Assembly: GCF_040581405.1 (NCBI RefSeq)
Contig: NZ_CP137157.1
Location: forward strand, 1,962,001 to 2,026,000
Origin: Komagataeibacter sucrofermentans DSM 15973
GTDB taxonomy: Bacteria > Pseudomonadota > Alphaproteobacteria > Acetobacterales > Acetobacteraceae
Direction: 5' to 3'
Length of the DNA: 64,000 bases
Below, piece by piece: positions 1 to 7,631 of the stretch. The stretch's first letter is position 1; every line of letters begins with the position of its first letter. The notes below the pieces were generated by a model. The model saw only the letters and a list, made by a program, of their open reading frames with translations, ran no database searches and was not told where the DNA came from. The translations under genes were made by a program, and so were the position numbers.

Positions 1-71
1 CCAATAATGGCAGCGAACGACCTCCTTTATTACTTCCAGCCTTCTTTCAGATGAAAGAAACCAGCCGTATC

Positions 72-341
72 TTACGCAGCAGCGATGGACTTGATACGGG
101 CGGACAGGCGGGAAAGACGACGGGCAACCGTGTTGGCGTGAAGGACGCCCTTGCCAACGGCGCGCTGCATTTCGGGCTGTGCCTCACGCAGGGCAACCAC
201 GGCGTCGTCCTTCTTGCCGGTGGCGATCGCGGTTTCAACCTTCTTCACGAAGGTGCGCACGCGGGAAAGGCGCGCGGTGTTGCGGGCGTTGCGGCGTTCG
301 TTCTGACGGATGCGCTTGCGCGCGGATGCTGTATTGGCCAT
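72..341 (-). CDS. rpsT: 30S ribosomal protein S20
   Basis: Small basic 89-residue protein that binds 16S rRNA in the 30S subunit. It begins [21 protein letters not shown], the conserved Lys/Arg/Asn-rich S20 N-terminus, and ends in a helical Ala/Arg-rich tail; the length is normal for the family. The reading frame is open for 22 more codons upstream, but the S20 family starts at this ATG. It is encoded alone on the minus strand. A short inverted repeat (TTCTTTC/GAAAGAA, positions 42-59) lies just past the stop and may be part of its terminator. rpsT is often close to mutM in alphaproteobacteria, as here. Confidence 0.97.
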   Translation of the reverse strand: MANTASARKRIRQNERRNARNTARLSRVRTFVKKVETAIATGKKDDAVVALREAQPEMQRAVGKGVLHANTVARRLSRLSARIKSIAAA

Positions 342-471
342 TGCTCTCAGTTCATCTGCATAAATCAGGTTACGGCGGTCCGCCACCCGATCGTGCGGAC
401 ATCCCATATCAGGCTGGCGATCTAGTCCACCCTGACCGTATTCGTCAAGACAAGTCTTTGCCTAAATCGTC

Positions 472-1326
472 TCATGCCTCCTGCAATCGGGGGCAGAAGA
501 AGCTTGAACGCCCCGACTGGGTGATGCGTTCCACCCCATCGCACGCAGGCGGGCCGGGGCAATCGGGGCATCCCAGCCCCTCGCGCCCATAGACGCGCCA
601 TGCATGCTGGAAATAGCCGAGTTCCCCATCGGGTTGCACATAATCACGCAGGCTTGAGCCGCCTGCGGCAATCGCTTCCTCCAGCACGGCGCGGACCTCG
701 GTGGCCAGTTCATCATATTCCGCGGCACTGATCTCGCCTGCGGCCCGCGCGGGGTGGATGCGCGCGCGGAACAGCGCCTCGGACACATAAATATTGCCAA
801 GCCCCGCCACCACGCGCTGGTCCAGCAGCAGCGCCTTGATGCTCGTGCGCCGCCCGCGCCCCTTTGCCGCCAGCCACGGGCCATCAAAGCGGTTGCCCAG
901 CGGCTCGGGGCCCATGCCCGCCAGCAGGCGGTGACCTTCCACGCCCGCCGCCGGCACCAGGTCAACCATGCCGAAGCGGCGCGGGTCCACCAGCCCGCAA
1001 CGGGCCCCTTCCCCGGTTTCGATCACCAGATGCTCGTGCAGGGCGGGCGGCGCCGCACGCTCGGCTTCCGTAGGCCGCGAGAGCAGCACGCGCCCGGACA
1101 TGCCCAGATGCAGCACGACCACCATCCCGCCCGAAAGGGTGATGAGGATATATTTCCCCCGCCGGGCGAATCCATTGATCCGCCGGCCTTCCAGCGCCTG
1201 GGCCAGACCGGGGGGAAACGGCCAGCGCAGCCCCGTATGGTGCGTGCTGGCGCTAGAAATAGTGTGACCTTCAAGATGCACTCGCATCCCGCGCATCACA
1301 GTTTCAACTTCAGGGAGTTCCGGCAT
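472..1326 (-). CDS. mutM: formamidopyrimidine-DNA glycosylase (Fpg/MutM)
   Basis: Base-excision repair enzyme that removes 8-oxoguanine and FaPy lesions and nicks the DNA by beta/delta elimination. The N-terminus [13 protein letters not shown] has the catalytic Pro2 and Glu3. The helix-two-turn-helix region ([14 protein letters not shown]) and a C-terminal zinc-finger region are visible. The 284-residue length is normal. The oddity is the zinc finger: the last motif reads FFCPRLQEA instead of the usual CPxC, so the fourth zinc ligand is missing in this frame. A Cys followed by Arg-Arg appears if the frame shifts by one base near position 487 (read through to about 462). It is divergent from ubiE with only about 30 bp between the starts. 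Confidence 0.95.
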   Translation of the reverse strand: MPELPEVETVMRGMRVHLEGHTISSASTHHTGLRWPFPPGLAQALEGRRINGFARRGKYILITLSGGMVVVLHLGMSGRVLLSRPTEAERAAPPALHEHLVIETGEGARCGLVDPRRFGMVDLVPAAGVEGHRLLAGMGPEPLGNRFDGPWLAAKGRGRRTSIKALLLDQRVVAGLGNIYVSEALFRARIHPARAAGEISAAEYDELATEVRAVLEEAIAAGGSSLRDYVQPDGELGYFQHAWRVYGREGLGCPDCPGPPACDGVERITQSGRSSFFCPRLQEA

Positions 1327-1355
1327 GGCCTCATCTGGGGTTATACCTGTGCATC

Positions 1356-2153
1356 ATGACCGACAATAGCCAGCCATACCATCCCTCCCCTTCCGCCGGC
1401 CGTCCCGATGACCGCCATGCGGATACCACCGATTTCGGCTTCCGCGATGTGCCATTGCGCGAGAAGAAATCCATGGTGCGCGAAGTCTTTGACAGCGTGG
1501 CCTCCAAATACGACGTCATGAATGACGTGATGTCGCTGGGCATTCACCGCGCGTGGAAAAAGATTTTCGTCAACGAACTCGCCCCCCACCCCGACCTGTC
1601 GCTGCTCGACCTGGCAGGCGGCACGGGCGATATCTCGTTCGGCTGGCTGCGCGGTGGCGGCGGGCCTGCCATCCTGTCCGACATCAATGTGAGCATGCTC
1701 ACGGTGGGCCGCAACCGCGCCATGGAGCGCGGGCTGGTATCGGGCCTGAACTTCATGGCCGTCGATGCCGAGGCCATTCCGCTGGCCGACAATTCCGTGG
1801 ACCGTGTCTCCATCGCCTTCGGCCTGCGCAACTGCACCGACAAGCTGCAGGTGCTGCGCGAGGCGCATCGCATCCTGCGGCCGGGCGGGCGGTTCCTGTG
1901 CCTTGAGTTCTCACGCGTGCAGGTCGCGGCCTTCGCGCCCGTATATGATGCCTGGTCCTTCCACGTGCTGCCGCGCATGGGCGCAGCCATCGCGGGCGAC
2001 CGCGAGAGCTACCAGTACCTCGCCGAGAGCATCCGCATGTTCCCCGATCAGGAAACGCTGGCTGACATGATGCGTGAGGCGGGGCTTGAGCGCGTGTCCT
2101 ACCAGAACCTCTCGGGCGGGATCGCGGCCATCCATTCCGGCTGGAAGATCTAG
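1356..2153 (+). CDS. ubiE: ubiquinone/menaquinone C-methyltransferase UbiE
   Basis: SAM-dependent C-methyltransferase of quinone biosynthesis, cytoplasmic and membrane-associated. The SAM-binding motif DLAGGTGDISF is at residues 85-95, followed by the family's NMLTVGR-like and RVSIAFGLRNCTD segments. The 265-residue length includes a longer-than-usual polar N-terminal extension of about 30 residues before FRDVPLREKK, so an internal start is possible, but no better ATG is seen. The downstream gene starts 3 bp after the stop, so they form an operon. In many alphaproteobacteria ubiB sits between ubiE and coaBC; here it does not. Confidence 0.95.
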   Translation: MTDNSQPYHPSPSAGRPDDRHADTTDFGFRDVPLREKKSMVREVFDSVASKYDVMNDVMSLGIHRAWKKIFVNELAPHPDLSLLDLAGGTGDISFGWLRGGGGPAILSDINVSMLTVGRNRAMERGLVSGLNFMAVDAEAIPLADNSVDRVSIAFGLRNCTDKLQVLREAHRILRPGGRFLCLEFSRVQVAAFAPVYDAWSFHVLPRMGAAIAGDRESYQYLAESIRMFPDQETLADMMREAGLERVSYQNLSGGIAAIHSGWKI

Positions 2154-2155
2154 GA

Positions 2156-3382
2156 GTGGCACGGACAGACCGTTCTGTCCTGCTGGTGGTGTGTGGGGGA
2201 ATCGCCGCCTACAAGGCGCTCGAGCTCATCCGCAGGCTCAGGGAACACGACATCCGCGTGCGCACGGTGCTGACCGAAGGCGGCGCCCGATTCGTAACAC
2301 CCCTTTCGCTTCAGGCCCTGAGTGGCGAGCGCGTGTTCAGCGACCTGTTCTCCCTGACCGATGAAAGCGAGATGGGCCATATTGCGCTATCGCGCAGCAG
2401 CGACCTGATCGTGGTCTGCCCCGCCACTGCCGATATTCTGGCCCGCATGAGCGCGGGTCTGGCCGATGACCTCGCCACCACCGTGCTGCTGGCCACTGAT
2501 GCGCCGGTGCTGGCCGCGCCCGCCATGAACGTGCGGATGTGGCAGCACCCCGCGACACAGGCCAACATCGCGACCCTTGCGGCGCGTGGCGTGGAATTTG
2601 TCGGCCCCGAAACCGGCCTCATGGCATGCAACGAGCACGGGCCGGGGCGACTGGCCGAGCCCTCCTCCATCCTTGCCGCCATCATGGCCCGGCTGGAGGG
2701 CGCGCAGCCGCTTGCAGGCCGCCGCGCGCTGGTCACCGCAGGCCCCACCCATGAGCCGATCGACCCGGTGCGCTATCTGGCCAACCGCTCATCGGGCACG
2801 CAGGGCTATGCCATTGCGCGCGCGCTGGCGGCGGCCGGGGCCGACGTGACCCTGGTCAGCGGCCCAACCACCCTGCCCGACCCGCCGGGCGTGCGCACCA
2901 TGCGCGTCGAGACGGCACGCGCCATGCTGGCGGCGTGCGGGCAGGCCCTGCCGTGCGACATTGCCGTCTGCGCCGCTGCCGTGGCGGACTGGCATGTGGA
3001 TGAAACCCCGCAGAAGATCAAGAAAGCTGCAGGCCAGCCCCCTCCCGAACTGCGCCTTGTGCCCAACCCCGACATTCTGGCCACGCTGAGCCAGCCCTCT
3101 CCCACGCGGCCAGAACTGGTGGTGGGCTTTGCCGCCGAGACGGAACGTGTGGTCGAACACGCCACCGCCAAGCGCCTGCGCAAGGGCTGCGACTGGATCG
3201 TGGCCAATGATGTCAGCCCTGAAAGCGGCATCATGGGCGGCGCTGAAAACGAGATCGACCTGATCGATGCCACGGGTTGCGAACACTGGCCCCGGCTGGA
3301 CAAGACGCAGGTGGCGCAGCGCCTCGTCGCCCGCATCGCCGCCTTTTTCAACTCCCCGCATGTTGACGGACACACTTCATGA
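2156..3382 (+). CDS. coaBC: bifunctional phosphopantothenoylcysteine decarboxylase / phosphopantothenate-cysteine ligase
   Basis: Coenzyme A biosynthesis enzyme that ligates cysteine to 4'-phosphopantothenate and decarboxylates the product. The CoaC flavoprotein half (about 1-185) has [11 protein letters not shown] near the N-terminus, a His in [10 protein letters not shown] (His75) and the PAMNVRMW motif (122-129). The CoaB half (about 186-400) has [19 protein letters not shown] (196-214) and a Lys-rich KIKK segment. The 408-residue length is typical. The start is a GTG preceded by TAGGA, in which the ubiE stop is embedded. It overlaps dut by 4 bp (ATGA), indicating translational coupling. 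Confidence 0.96.
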   Translation: MARTDRSVLLVVCGGIAAYKALELIRRLREHDIRVRTVLTEGGARFVTPLSLQALSGERVFSDLFSLTDESEMGHIALSRSSDLIVVCPATADILARMSAGLADDLATTVLLATDAPVLAAPAMNVRMWQHPATQANIATLAARGVEFVGPETGLMACNEHGPGRLAEPSSILAAIMARLEGAQPLAGRRALVTAGPTHEPIDPVRYLANRSSGTQGYAIARALAAAGADVTLVSGPTTLPDPPGVRTMRVETARAMLAACGQALPCDIAVCAAAVADWHVDETPQKIKKAAGQPPPELRLVPNPDILATLSQPSPTRPELVVGFAAETERVVEHATAKRLRKGCDWIVANDVSPESGIMGGAENEIDLIDATGCEHWPRLDKTQVAQRLVARIAAFFNSPHVDGHTS

Positions 3383-3840
3383 GCCTTTCCCCCCTACCCA
3401 TTCAGGTCAAGCGCCTGGCCCACGCGCATGACCTGCCCCTGCCCGCCTATGCCACTGAAGGGGCTGCTGGCATGGACCTGCTCGCTGCCGTGACCGAACC
3501 GCTGAGCATTGCGCCGGGTGGCCGCGCGCTGGTGCCCACGGGGCTGTGCGTGGCGCTGCCGCGTGGCTATGAACTCCAGATCCGCCCGCGCTCGGGGCTT
3601 GCGCTCAAGCATGGCGTGACCCTGCCCAACGCGCCGGGCACGATTGATGAGGATTATCGCGGCGAGATCGGCATTATCGTGATGAATGCAGGCGATGCGC
3701 CCTTCGTGGTCGAGCGTGGCATGCGCATCGCCCAGGGCGTGCTCGCCCCCGTGATGCGTGGCGAGTGGGTGGAATATGCCGAGCTTGATGAAACCACCCG
3801 TGGCGCGGGCGGCTTTGGCAGTACGGGCACGGCAGGGTGA
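3379..3840 (+). CDS. dut: dUTP diphosphatase
   Basis: Trimeric dUTPase that hydrolyses dUTP to dUMP and pyrophosphate, limiting uracil in DNA and supplying dTMP synthesis. All family motifs are visible: GAAGMDL (motif 1), [12 protein letters not shown] (motif 2), [15 protein letters not shown] (motif 3) and the C-terminal glycine-rich arm [10 protein letters not shown] (motif 5, with Ala replacing the more common Glu or Ser). The 153-residue length is normal. The coaBC-dut order is widespread in alphaproteobacteria. The stop overlaps the GTG start of the downstream permease, so a transporter has been joined to this housekeeping operon. Confidence 0.97.
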   Translation: MSLSPLPIQVKRLAHAHDLPLPAYATEGAAGMDLLAAVTEPLSIAPGGRALVPTGLCVALPRGYELQIRPRSGLALKHGVTLPNAPGTIDEDYRGEIGIIVMNAGDAPFVVERGMRIAQGVLAPVMRGEWVEYAELDETTRGAGGFGSTGTAG

Positions 3841-5555
3841 GCACGGGCGGTCAACCGGGAAACCTGCGCGCCCGCCCCAATATAGCGGACCTGCTCGGCC
3901 TGCTTGCCATCATGGCGGGTGCGGTCGTGGTGGCTACGGCGGGCCGCCACATGCTCGTGCCCATTCCCGCAAGCGAAGCCGGGACCATCCATCTCAGCCC
4001 GGCCTACCTGCCCGGCTATGCCGTGCGCACCACGCTGCGCATGTTCGCAGCCCTTGCGGCGTCGCTGGTGTTCACCTTCACCTATGCCGTCTGGGCCGCC
4101 AAGAGCAAACGGGCGGGACAGGTGCTGGTGCCGCTGCTGGATGTTTTGCAGTCGGTGCCCATTCTGGGCTTTCTCACCTTTACGGTCATTTTCTTTCTCG
4201 GGCTGTTTCCGGGGCGGATGATGGGGGCCGAACTTGCCGCCATCTTCACCATCTTCACCAGCCAGGCATGGAACATGGCCTTCGCCATGTACCAGTCGCT
4301 GCGCACCGTACCGCCTGACCTGGAGGAAGCCGCCCGCTGCTTTGGCCTCACGCCATGGCAGCGCTTCTGGCGGCTGGAAGTGCCGTTCGCCATTCCCGCG
4401 CTGGTGTGGAACACCATGATCTCGATGTCGGGCGGGTGGTTCATGGTCGTCTATTCCGAGACGATCACGGTCGGCAATACCGACATCGCCCTGCCCGGCA
4501 TCGGCTCCTATGTGGGCGTTGCGATCGAGCAGCGGAACCTTGCGGCCATTTTCTATGCCATCGTGACCATGCTGGCCGTGATCCTGGCCTATGACCAGCT
4601 TCTGTTCCGCCCGCTCGTGGCATGGTCGGCCCGTTTCCAGACCGATGACGGCGCGACCCTTGCCACGCCTGACCCGTGGGTGCTGGTGCTGCTGCGCCGC
4701 ACGCACCTGCTGCGCCGCTTCTGCCTGCGCGTGGGCGATGGCATGACGCGCATCGGCTGGCTTGCCCTTGGCCCGCGCCCCTCCGCCCCGGCGCGCGCGC
4801 TTATCCCTCCCCGCCTGATGGATGCGGCCTGGATTGCCGGGATTATCCTGTGTGCCCTCACCCTGGGGTGGAAAACATGGACCTTCTCCCTCACCCATTA
4901 CAGCACGGGGCAGGTGCTGCATGTCATGGCGCTCGGCGGGCTGACGCTGCTGCGGGTCATGTTTACGGTGCTGGTGGCCTCGGTGATCTGGGTGCCTGCG
5001 GGGATCTGGCTGGGTCTTTCGCCCCGGCGGGCGCGGCATGCGCAGATGGCGGCACAGTTCATGGCCGCCTTCCCGGCCAACCTGTTCTTTCCACTCGTCG
5101 TGGTCGCGATCGTGCACTGGCATCTGAACAGCAATATCTGGCTGACCCCGCTCATGCTGCTGGGCACGCAGTGGTATATCCTGTTCAATATCGTGGCCGG
5201 GGCCTCGTCCTATCCCGGTGACCTGCTCGAGGCGGCGCGCAACTTCCACGTCAAAGGCTGGCTGTGGTGGCGGCGCGTGATGCTGCCGGGCATCATGCCC
5301 TATTTCATCACCGGCGCGCTGACCGCATCGGGCGGGGCATGGAATGCCGCCATCGCCACCGAGGTGGCCAGCTGGGGCGACACCACCCTGAGCGCGCAGG
5401 GGCTTGGCGCCTATATTGCCCACGCCACCGTAGCGGGCGCGACCGATCAGGTGGGGCTGGGCATGGCGGTCATGGCGGCCTTCGTGCTGCTGCTCAATCG
5501 CGCCGTGTGGCGCCCGTTATCCAATTATGCCGCCCGGCATTACACTTTTGACTGA
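3837..5555 (+). CDS. ABC transporter, fused double permease (NitT/TauT type)
   Basis: Inner-membrane permease with two BPD_transp_1 domains in one 572-residue chain, instead of the usual 250-residue single-domain subunit. Each half has about six hydrophobic segments and an EAA-type loop for the ATPase ([21 protein letters not shown] around 165-185; [21 protein letters not shown] around 465-485). The family transports nitrate, sulfonates or similar anions. The GTG start overlaps the dut stop. The ATPase gene follows after 9 bp. No periplasmic binding protein is encoded nearby, so the substrate is unknown. Confidence 0.88.
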   Translation: MSTGGQPGNLRARPNIADLLGLLAIMAGAVVVATAGRHMLVPIPASEAGTIHLSPAYLPGYAVRTTLRMFAALAASLVFTFTYAVWAAKSKRAGQVLVPLLDVLQSVPILGFLTFTVIFFLGLFPGRMMGAELAAIFTIFTSQAWNMAFAMYQSLRTVPPDLEEAARCFGLTPWQRFWRLEVPFAIPALVWNTMISMSGGWFMVVYSETITVGNTDIALPGIGSYVGVAIEQRNLAAIFYAIVTMLAVILAYDQLLFRPLVAWSARFQTDDGATLATPDPWVLVLLRRTHLLRRFCLRVGDGMTRIGWLALGPRPSAPARALIPPRLMDAAWIAGIILCALTLGWKTWTFSLTHYSTGQVLHVMALGGLTLLRVMFTVLVASVIWVPAGIWLGLSPRRARHAQMAAQFMAAFPANLFFPLVVVAIVHWHLNSNIWLTPLMLLGTQWYILFNIVAGASSYPGDLLEAARNFHVKGWLWWRRVMLPGIMPYFITGALTASGGAWNAAIATEVASWGDTTLSAQGLGAYIAHATVAGATDQVGLGMAVMAAFVLLLNRAVWRPLSNYAARHYTFD

Positions 5556-5564
5556 GAGCGCCTG

Positions 5565-6926
5565 ATGCCGCAGCAAGCCGCCACCCCAACCCCGAAGCAG
5601 ACCGGCACCGAACTTGTCCGGATCGTCAACTGCCGCCAGGCCTACCCCAAGGAAAGCGCGACTGACCTCGTGGTGCTCGATGGCGTGAACCTGAGCATCC
5701 GCAGTGGCGAGATCGTGGGGCTGCTGGGCCGCTCGGGATCGGGCAAGTCCACCCTGCTGCGCATTATCGCGGGGCTGTTGCCGCCTACCGCCGGGGAGGT
5801 GATCTGGAAAGGCAAGCGGCTGGAAGGGCCGGCTGCGGGTATTTCCCTGGTGTTCCAGTCCTTTGCGCTCTTCCCGTGGCTGACGGTGCAGAAAAACGTG
5901 GAACTCGGGCTGGAGGCGCAGGGCGTGGCGCCTGCCGAGCGTGAGAAACTGGCGGAAGACGCGATCCACCTGATCGGGCTGGGCGGGTATGAAAATGCCT
6001 ACCCCAAGGAACTGTCGGGCGGGATGCGCCAGCGCGTGGGGCTGGCGCGCGCGCTTGTGGTGCGGCCTGACCTGCTGCTGATGGATGAGCCGTTTTCCGC
6101 ACTTGACGTGCTGACGGCGGAAAACCTGCGCACCGACCTTGTTGAACTGTGGGCGGAGAAGAAACTGCCCATCCAGTCAATCCTGCTGGTCACCCACAAT
6201 ATCGAGGAAGCGGTGCTGATGTGCGACCGCATCCTGATTTTCTCCTCCAACCCCGGCCGGGTGGCCTATGAGCTTCAGGTGCCCTTCGAGCACCCGCGCA
6301 ACCGCGAGGACATGGCCTTCCGCCAGTTCGTGGACCGGATCTATGCGCTCATGACGCGGCGCGCGCCGGTCGTGTCGGAAGCGGACATGACCGACCCGGA
6401 TATGCGGCATGTCCAGATCTCGGCTGATGCCGTGGCGCTGCCAGCCCTGCCGATGAACACCATCGTGGGCATGATGGAAACGCTGGCCGCCGACCCGCTG
6501 CATGGCCGCGCCGACCTGCCGCTGCTCGCCAGCCGCCTGCAGCTTGAGCTTGATGACCTGTTCCCCTTGGGCGAATCCCTGCAACTGCTGGGCTTTGCCG
6601 AGCTGGAGGATGGCGACATCCTGCTCACGCCCGAGGGCATGCGCTTTGTGCAGAGCGAGCACGACATCCGCAAGCACATCCTGTGGCAGAGCATGCTGCA
6701 CAACATTCCCATGGTGCGCACCATCCGCGCCGTGCTTGACGAGCGCCCCAATCACCGCGCCAGCGCCGAGCGCTTCCGTGATGAACTTGAAGACAGCATG
6801 TCACCCAACTATGCCCGCCAGACGCTCCAGACCCTGATCGGCTGGGCGCGCTATGCGGAACTGTTCGATTTTGATGAGGAAGCCGACCAGCTTTTCCTGG
6901 ATGATGACCCGACGGATCGTGGCTGA
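5565..6926 (+). CDS. ABC transporter ATP-binding protein with C-terminal AAA-associated domain
   Basis: ATPase partner of the preceding double permease. Residues 1-250 are an ABC domain of the nitrate/taurine class, with Walker A GRSGSGKST, signature LSGGMRQRVGLARAL and Walker B LLLMDEPFSALD. The C-terminal 190 residues are a separate domain resembling the AAA-associated C-terminal domain found on some NitT/TauT ATPases, which probably regulates transport. 453 residues against about 260 for a plain ATPase reflects this extra domain. An ATG start follows a moderate ribosome site. The gene ends 9 bp before a perfect hairpin of the dispersed repeat family. Confidence 0.88.
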   Translation: MPQQAATPTPKQTGTELVRIVNCRQAYPKESATDLVVLDGVNLSIRSGEIVGLLGRSGSGKSTLLRIIAGLLPPTAGEVIWKGKRLEGPAAGISLVFQSFALFPWLTVQKNVELGLEAQGVAPAEREKLAEDAIHLIGLGGYENAYPKELSGGMRQRVGLARALVVRPDLLLMDEPFSALDVLTAENLRTDLVELWAEKKLPIQSILLVTHNIEEAVLMCDRILIFSSNPGRVAYELQVPFEHPRNREDMAFRQFVDRIYALMTRRAPVVSEADMTDPDMRHVQISADAVALPALPMNTIVGMMETLAADPLHGRADLPLLASRLQLELDDLFPLGESLQLLGFAELEDGDILLTPEGMRFVQSEHDIRKHILWQSMLHNIPMVRTIRAVLDERPNHRASAERFRDELEDSMSPNYARQTLQTLIGWARYAELFDFDEEADQLFLDDDPTDRG

Positions 6927-6934
6927 ATGCGGCC

Positions 6935-6964
6935 TGTTGAAGCTTTTTGAAAAAAGCTTCAACA
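6935..6964. repeat. dispersed 3'-end repeat, single hairpin copy
   Basis: Perfect inverted repeat with 14-bp arms (6935-6948 and 6951-6964) around a 2-base centre; the core is GAAGCTTTTT/AAAAAGCTTC. It is the right-hand hairpin of the dispersed element seen complete at 23011-23096. It lies between the stops of the convergent ABC ATPase and msrA genes and could act as a terminator in both directions. Confidence 0.75.
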
Positions 6965-6977
6965 AAACCTTTCCTCT

Positions 6978-7532
6978 TTAACCAGCGGTATCTACCAGCC
7001 GGTCCCGGAACAGGCGGCGCATCTTGGCGATCTTGGGCGGGATGACCGCGCTGCAATACGGGTTGCCGGGGTTACGGGCAAAATAGTCGCGGTGATAATC
7101 CTCGGCAGGCCAGAAGTACTCCAGCTTCGCGATTTCGGTCACGATCGGGTTGGGCCAGACATGCTGGGCCGCGATTTCATCCCGTATGGCGTAAGCCGTC
7201 TTTTCCTGCGTCGCATCCTGCCAGAAAATGGCCGAGCGATACTGCGTCCCCACGTCATTGCCCTGCCGGTTGGGCGTGGTGGGGTCGTGCATGACAAAGA
7301 AAATGCGCAGCAGGTCCGCGCATGAAAGCTCGGTGGGGTCGAACATCACGCGCACGACCTCGGTATGCCCGGTGCGGCCCGTGCAGACCTGCTCATAGGT
7401 GGGGTTGGGGGTATGGCCGCCTGCGTAACCCGGCTCAATCGCCTGCACGCCACGCAGTTCCTTGAACGGCGCTTCAATGCACCAGAAGCAACCCCCACCA
7501 AGCACCAGTGTCTCCAATGCGTTTGCGGTCAT
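6978..7532 (-). CDS. msrA: peptide-methionine (S)-S-oxide reductase MsrA
   Basis: Repairs oxidised proteins by reducing methionine-S-sulfoxide with thioredoxin as donor. The catalytic motif GGCFWC is at residues 13-18, followed by the family's EPGYAGGHTPNPTYEQVCTGRTGHTE block. The 184-residue length is typical of a single-domain MsrA. It is encoded alone on the minus strand, convergent with the ABC transporter. Oxidative-damage repair suits an obligate aerobe such as an acetic acid bacterium. Confidence 0.96.
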   Translation of the reverse strand: MTANALETLVLGGGCFWCIEAPFKELRGVQAIEPGYAGGHTPNPTYEQVCTGRTGHTEVVRVMFDPTELSCADLLRIFFVMHDPTTPNRQGNDVGTQYRSAIFWQDATQEKTAYAIRDEIAAQHVWPNPIVTEIAKLEYFWPAEDYHRDYFARNPGNPYCSAVIPPKIAKMRRLFRDRLVDTAG

Positions 7533-7557
7533 GGTGGCTGCCTTCCCTCAGTTAACG

Positions 7558-7615
7558 TGAAGCTTTTTCAAAAAGCTTCGAAAGAACGCCGCCCTTTTAA
7601 AAAAAAGCGGCGCCC
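7558..7615. repeat. dispersed 3'-end repeat, two-hairpin copy
   Basis: Two adjacent hairpins: GAAGCTTTTT/AAAAAGCTTC (7559-7579, one-base loop) and a GCCGC...GCGGC hairpin with a T/A-rich middle (7588-7611). It has the same modules and order as part of the copy at 23011-23096. It sits just past the valS stop and just upstream of msrA. Confidence 0.75.
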
Positions 7616-7631
7616 ATAAATTTCTGTTCCG

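Noticed and set aside
3654-5423. 589-codon open frame antisense to dut and the ABC permease
   Set aside because: Low-complexity Arg/His/Gln/Gly composition and full overlap with two recognised genes.
7559-7579. Hairpin read as a simple terminator unique to valS
   Set aside because: The same sequence recurs at several other gene ends, so it is listed as part of the dispersed repeat family.
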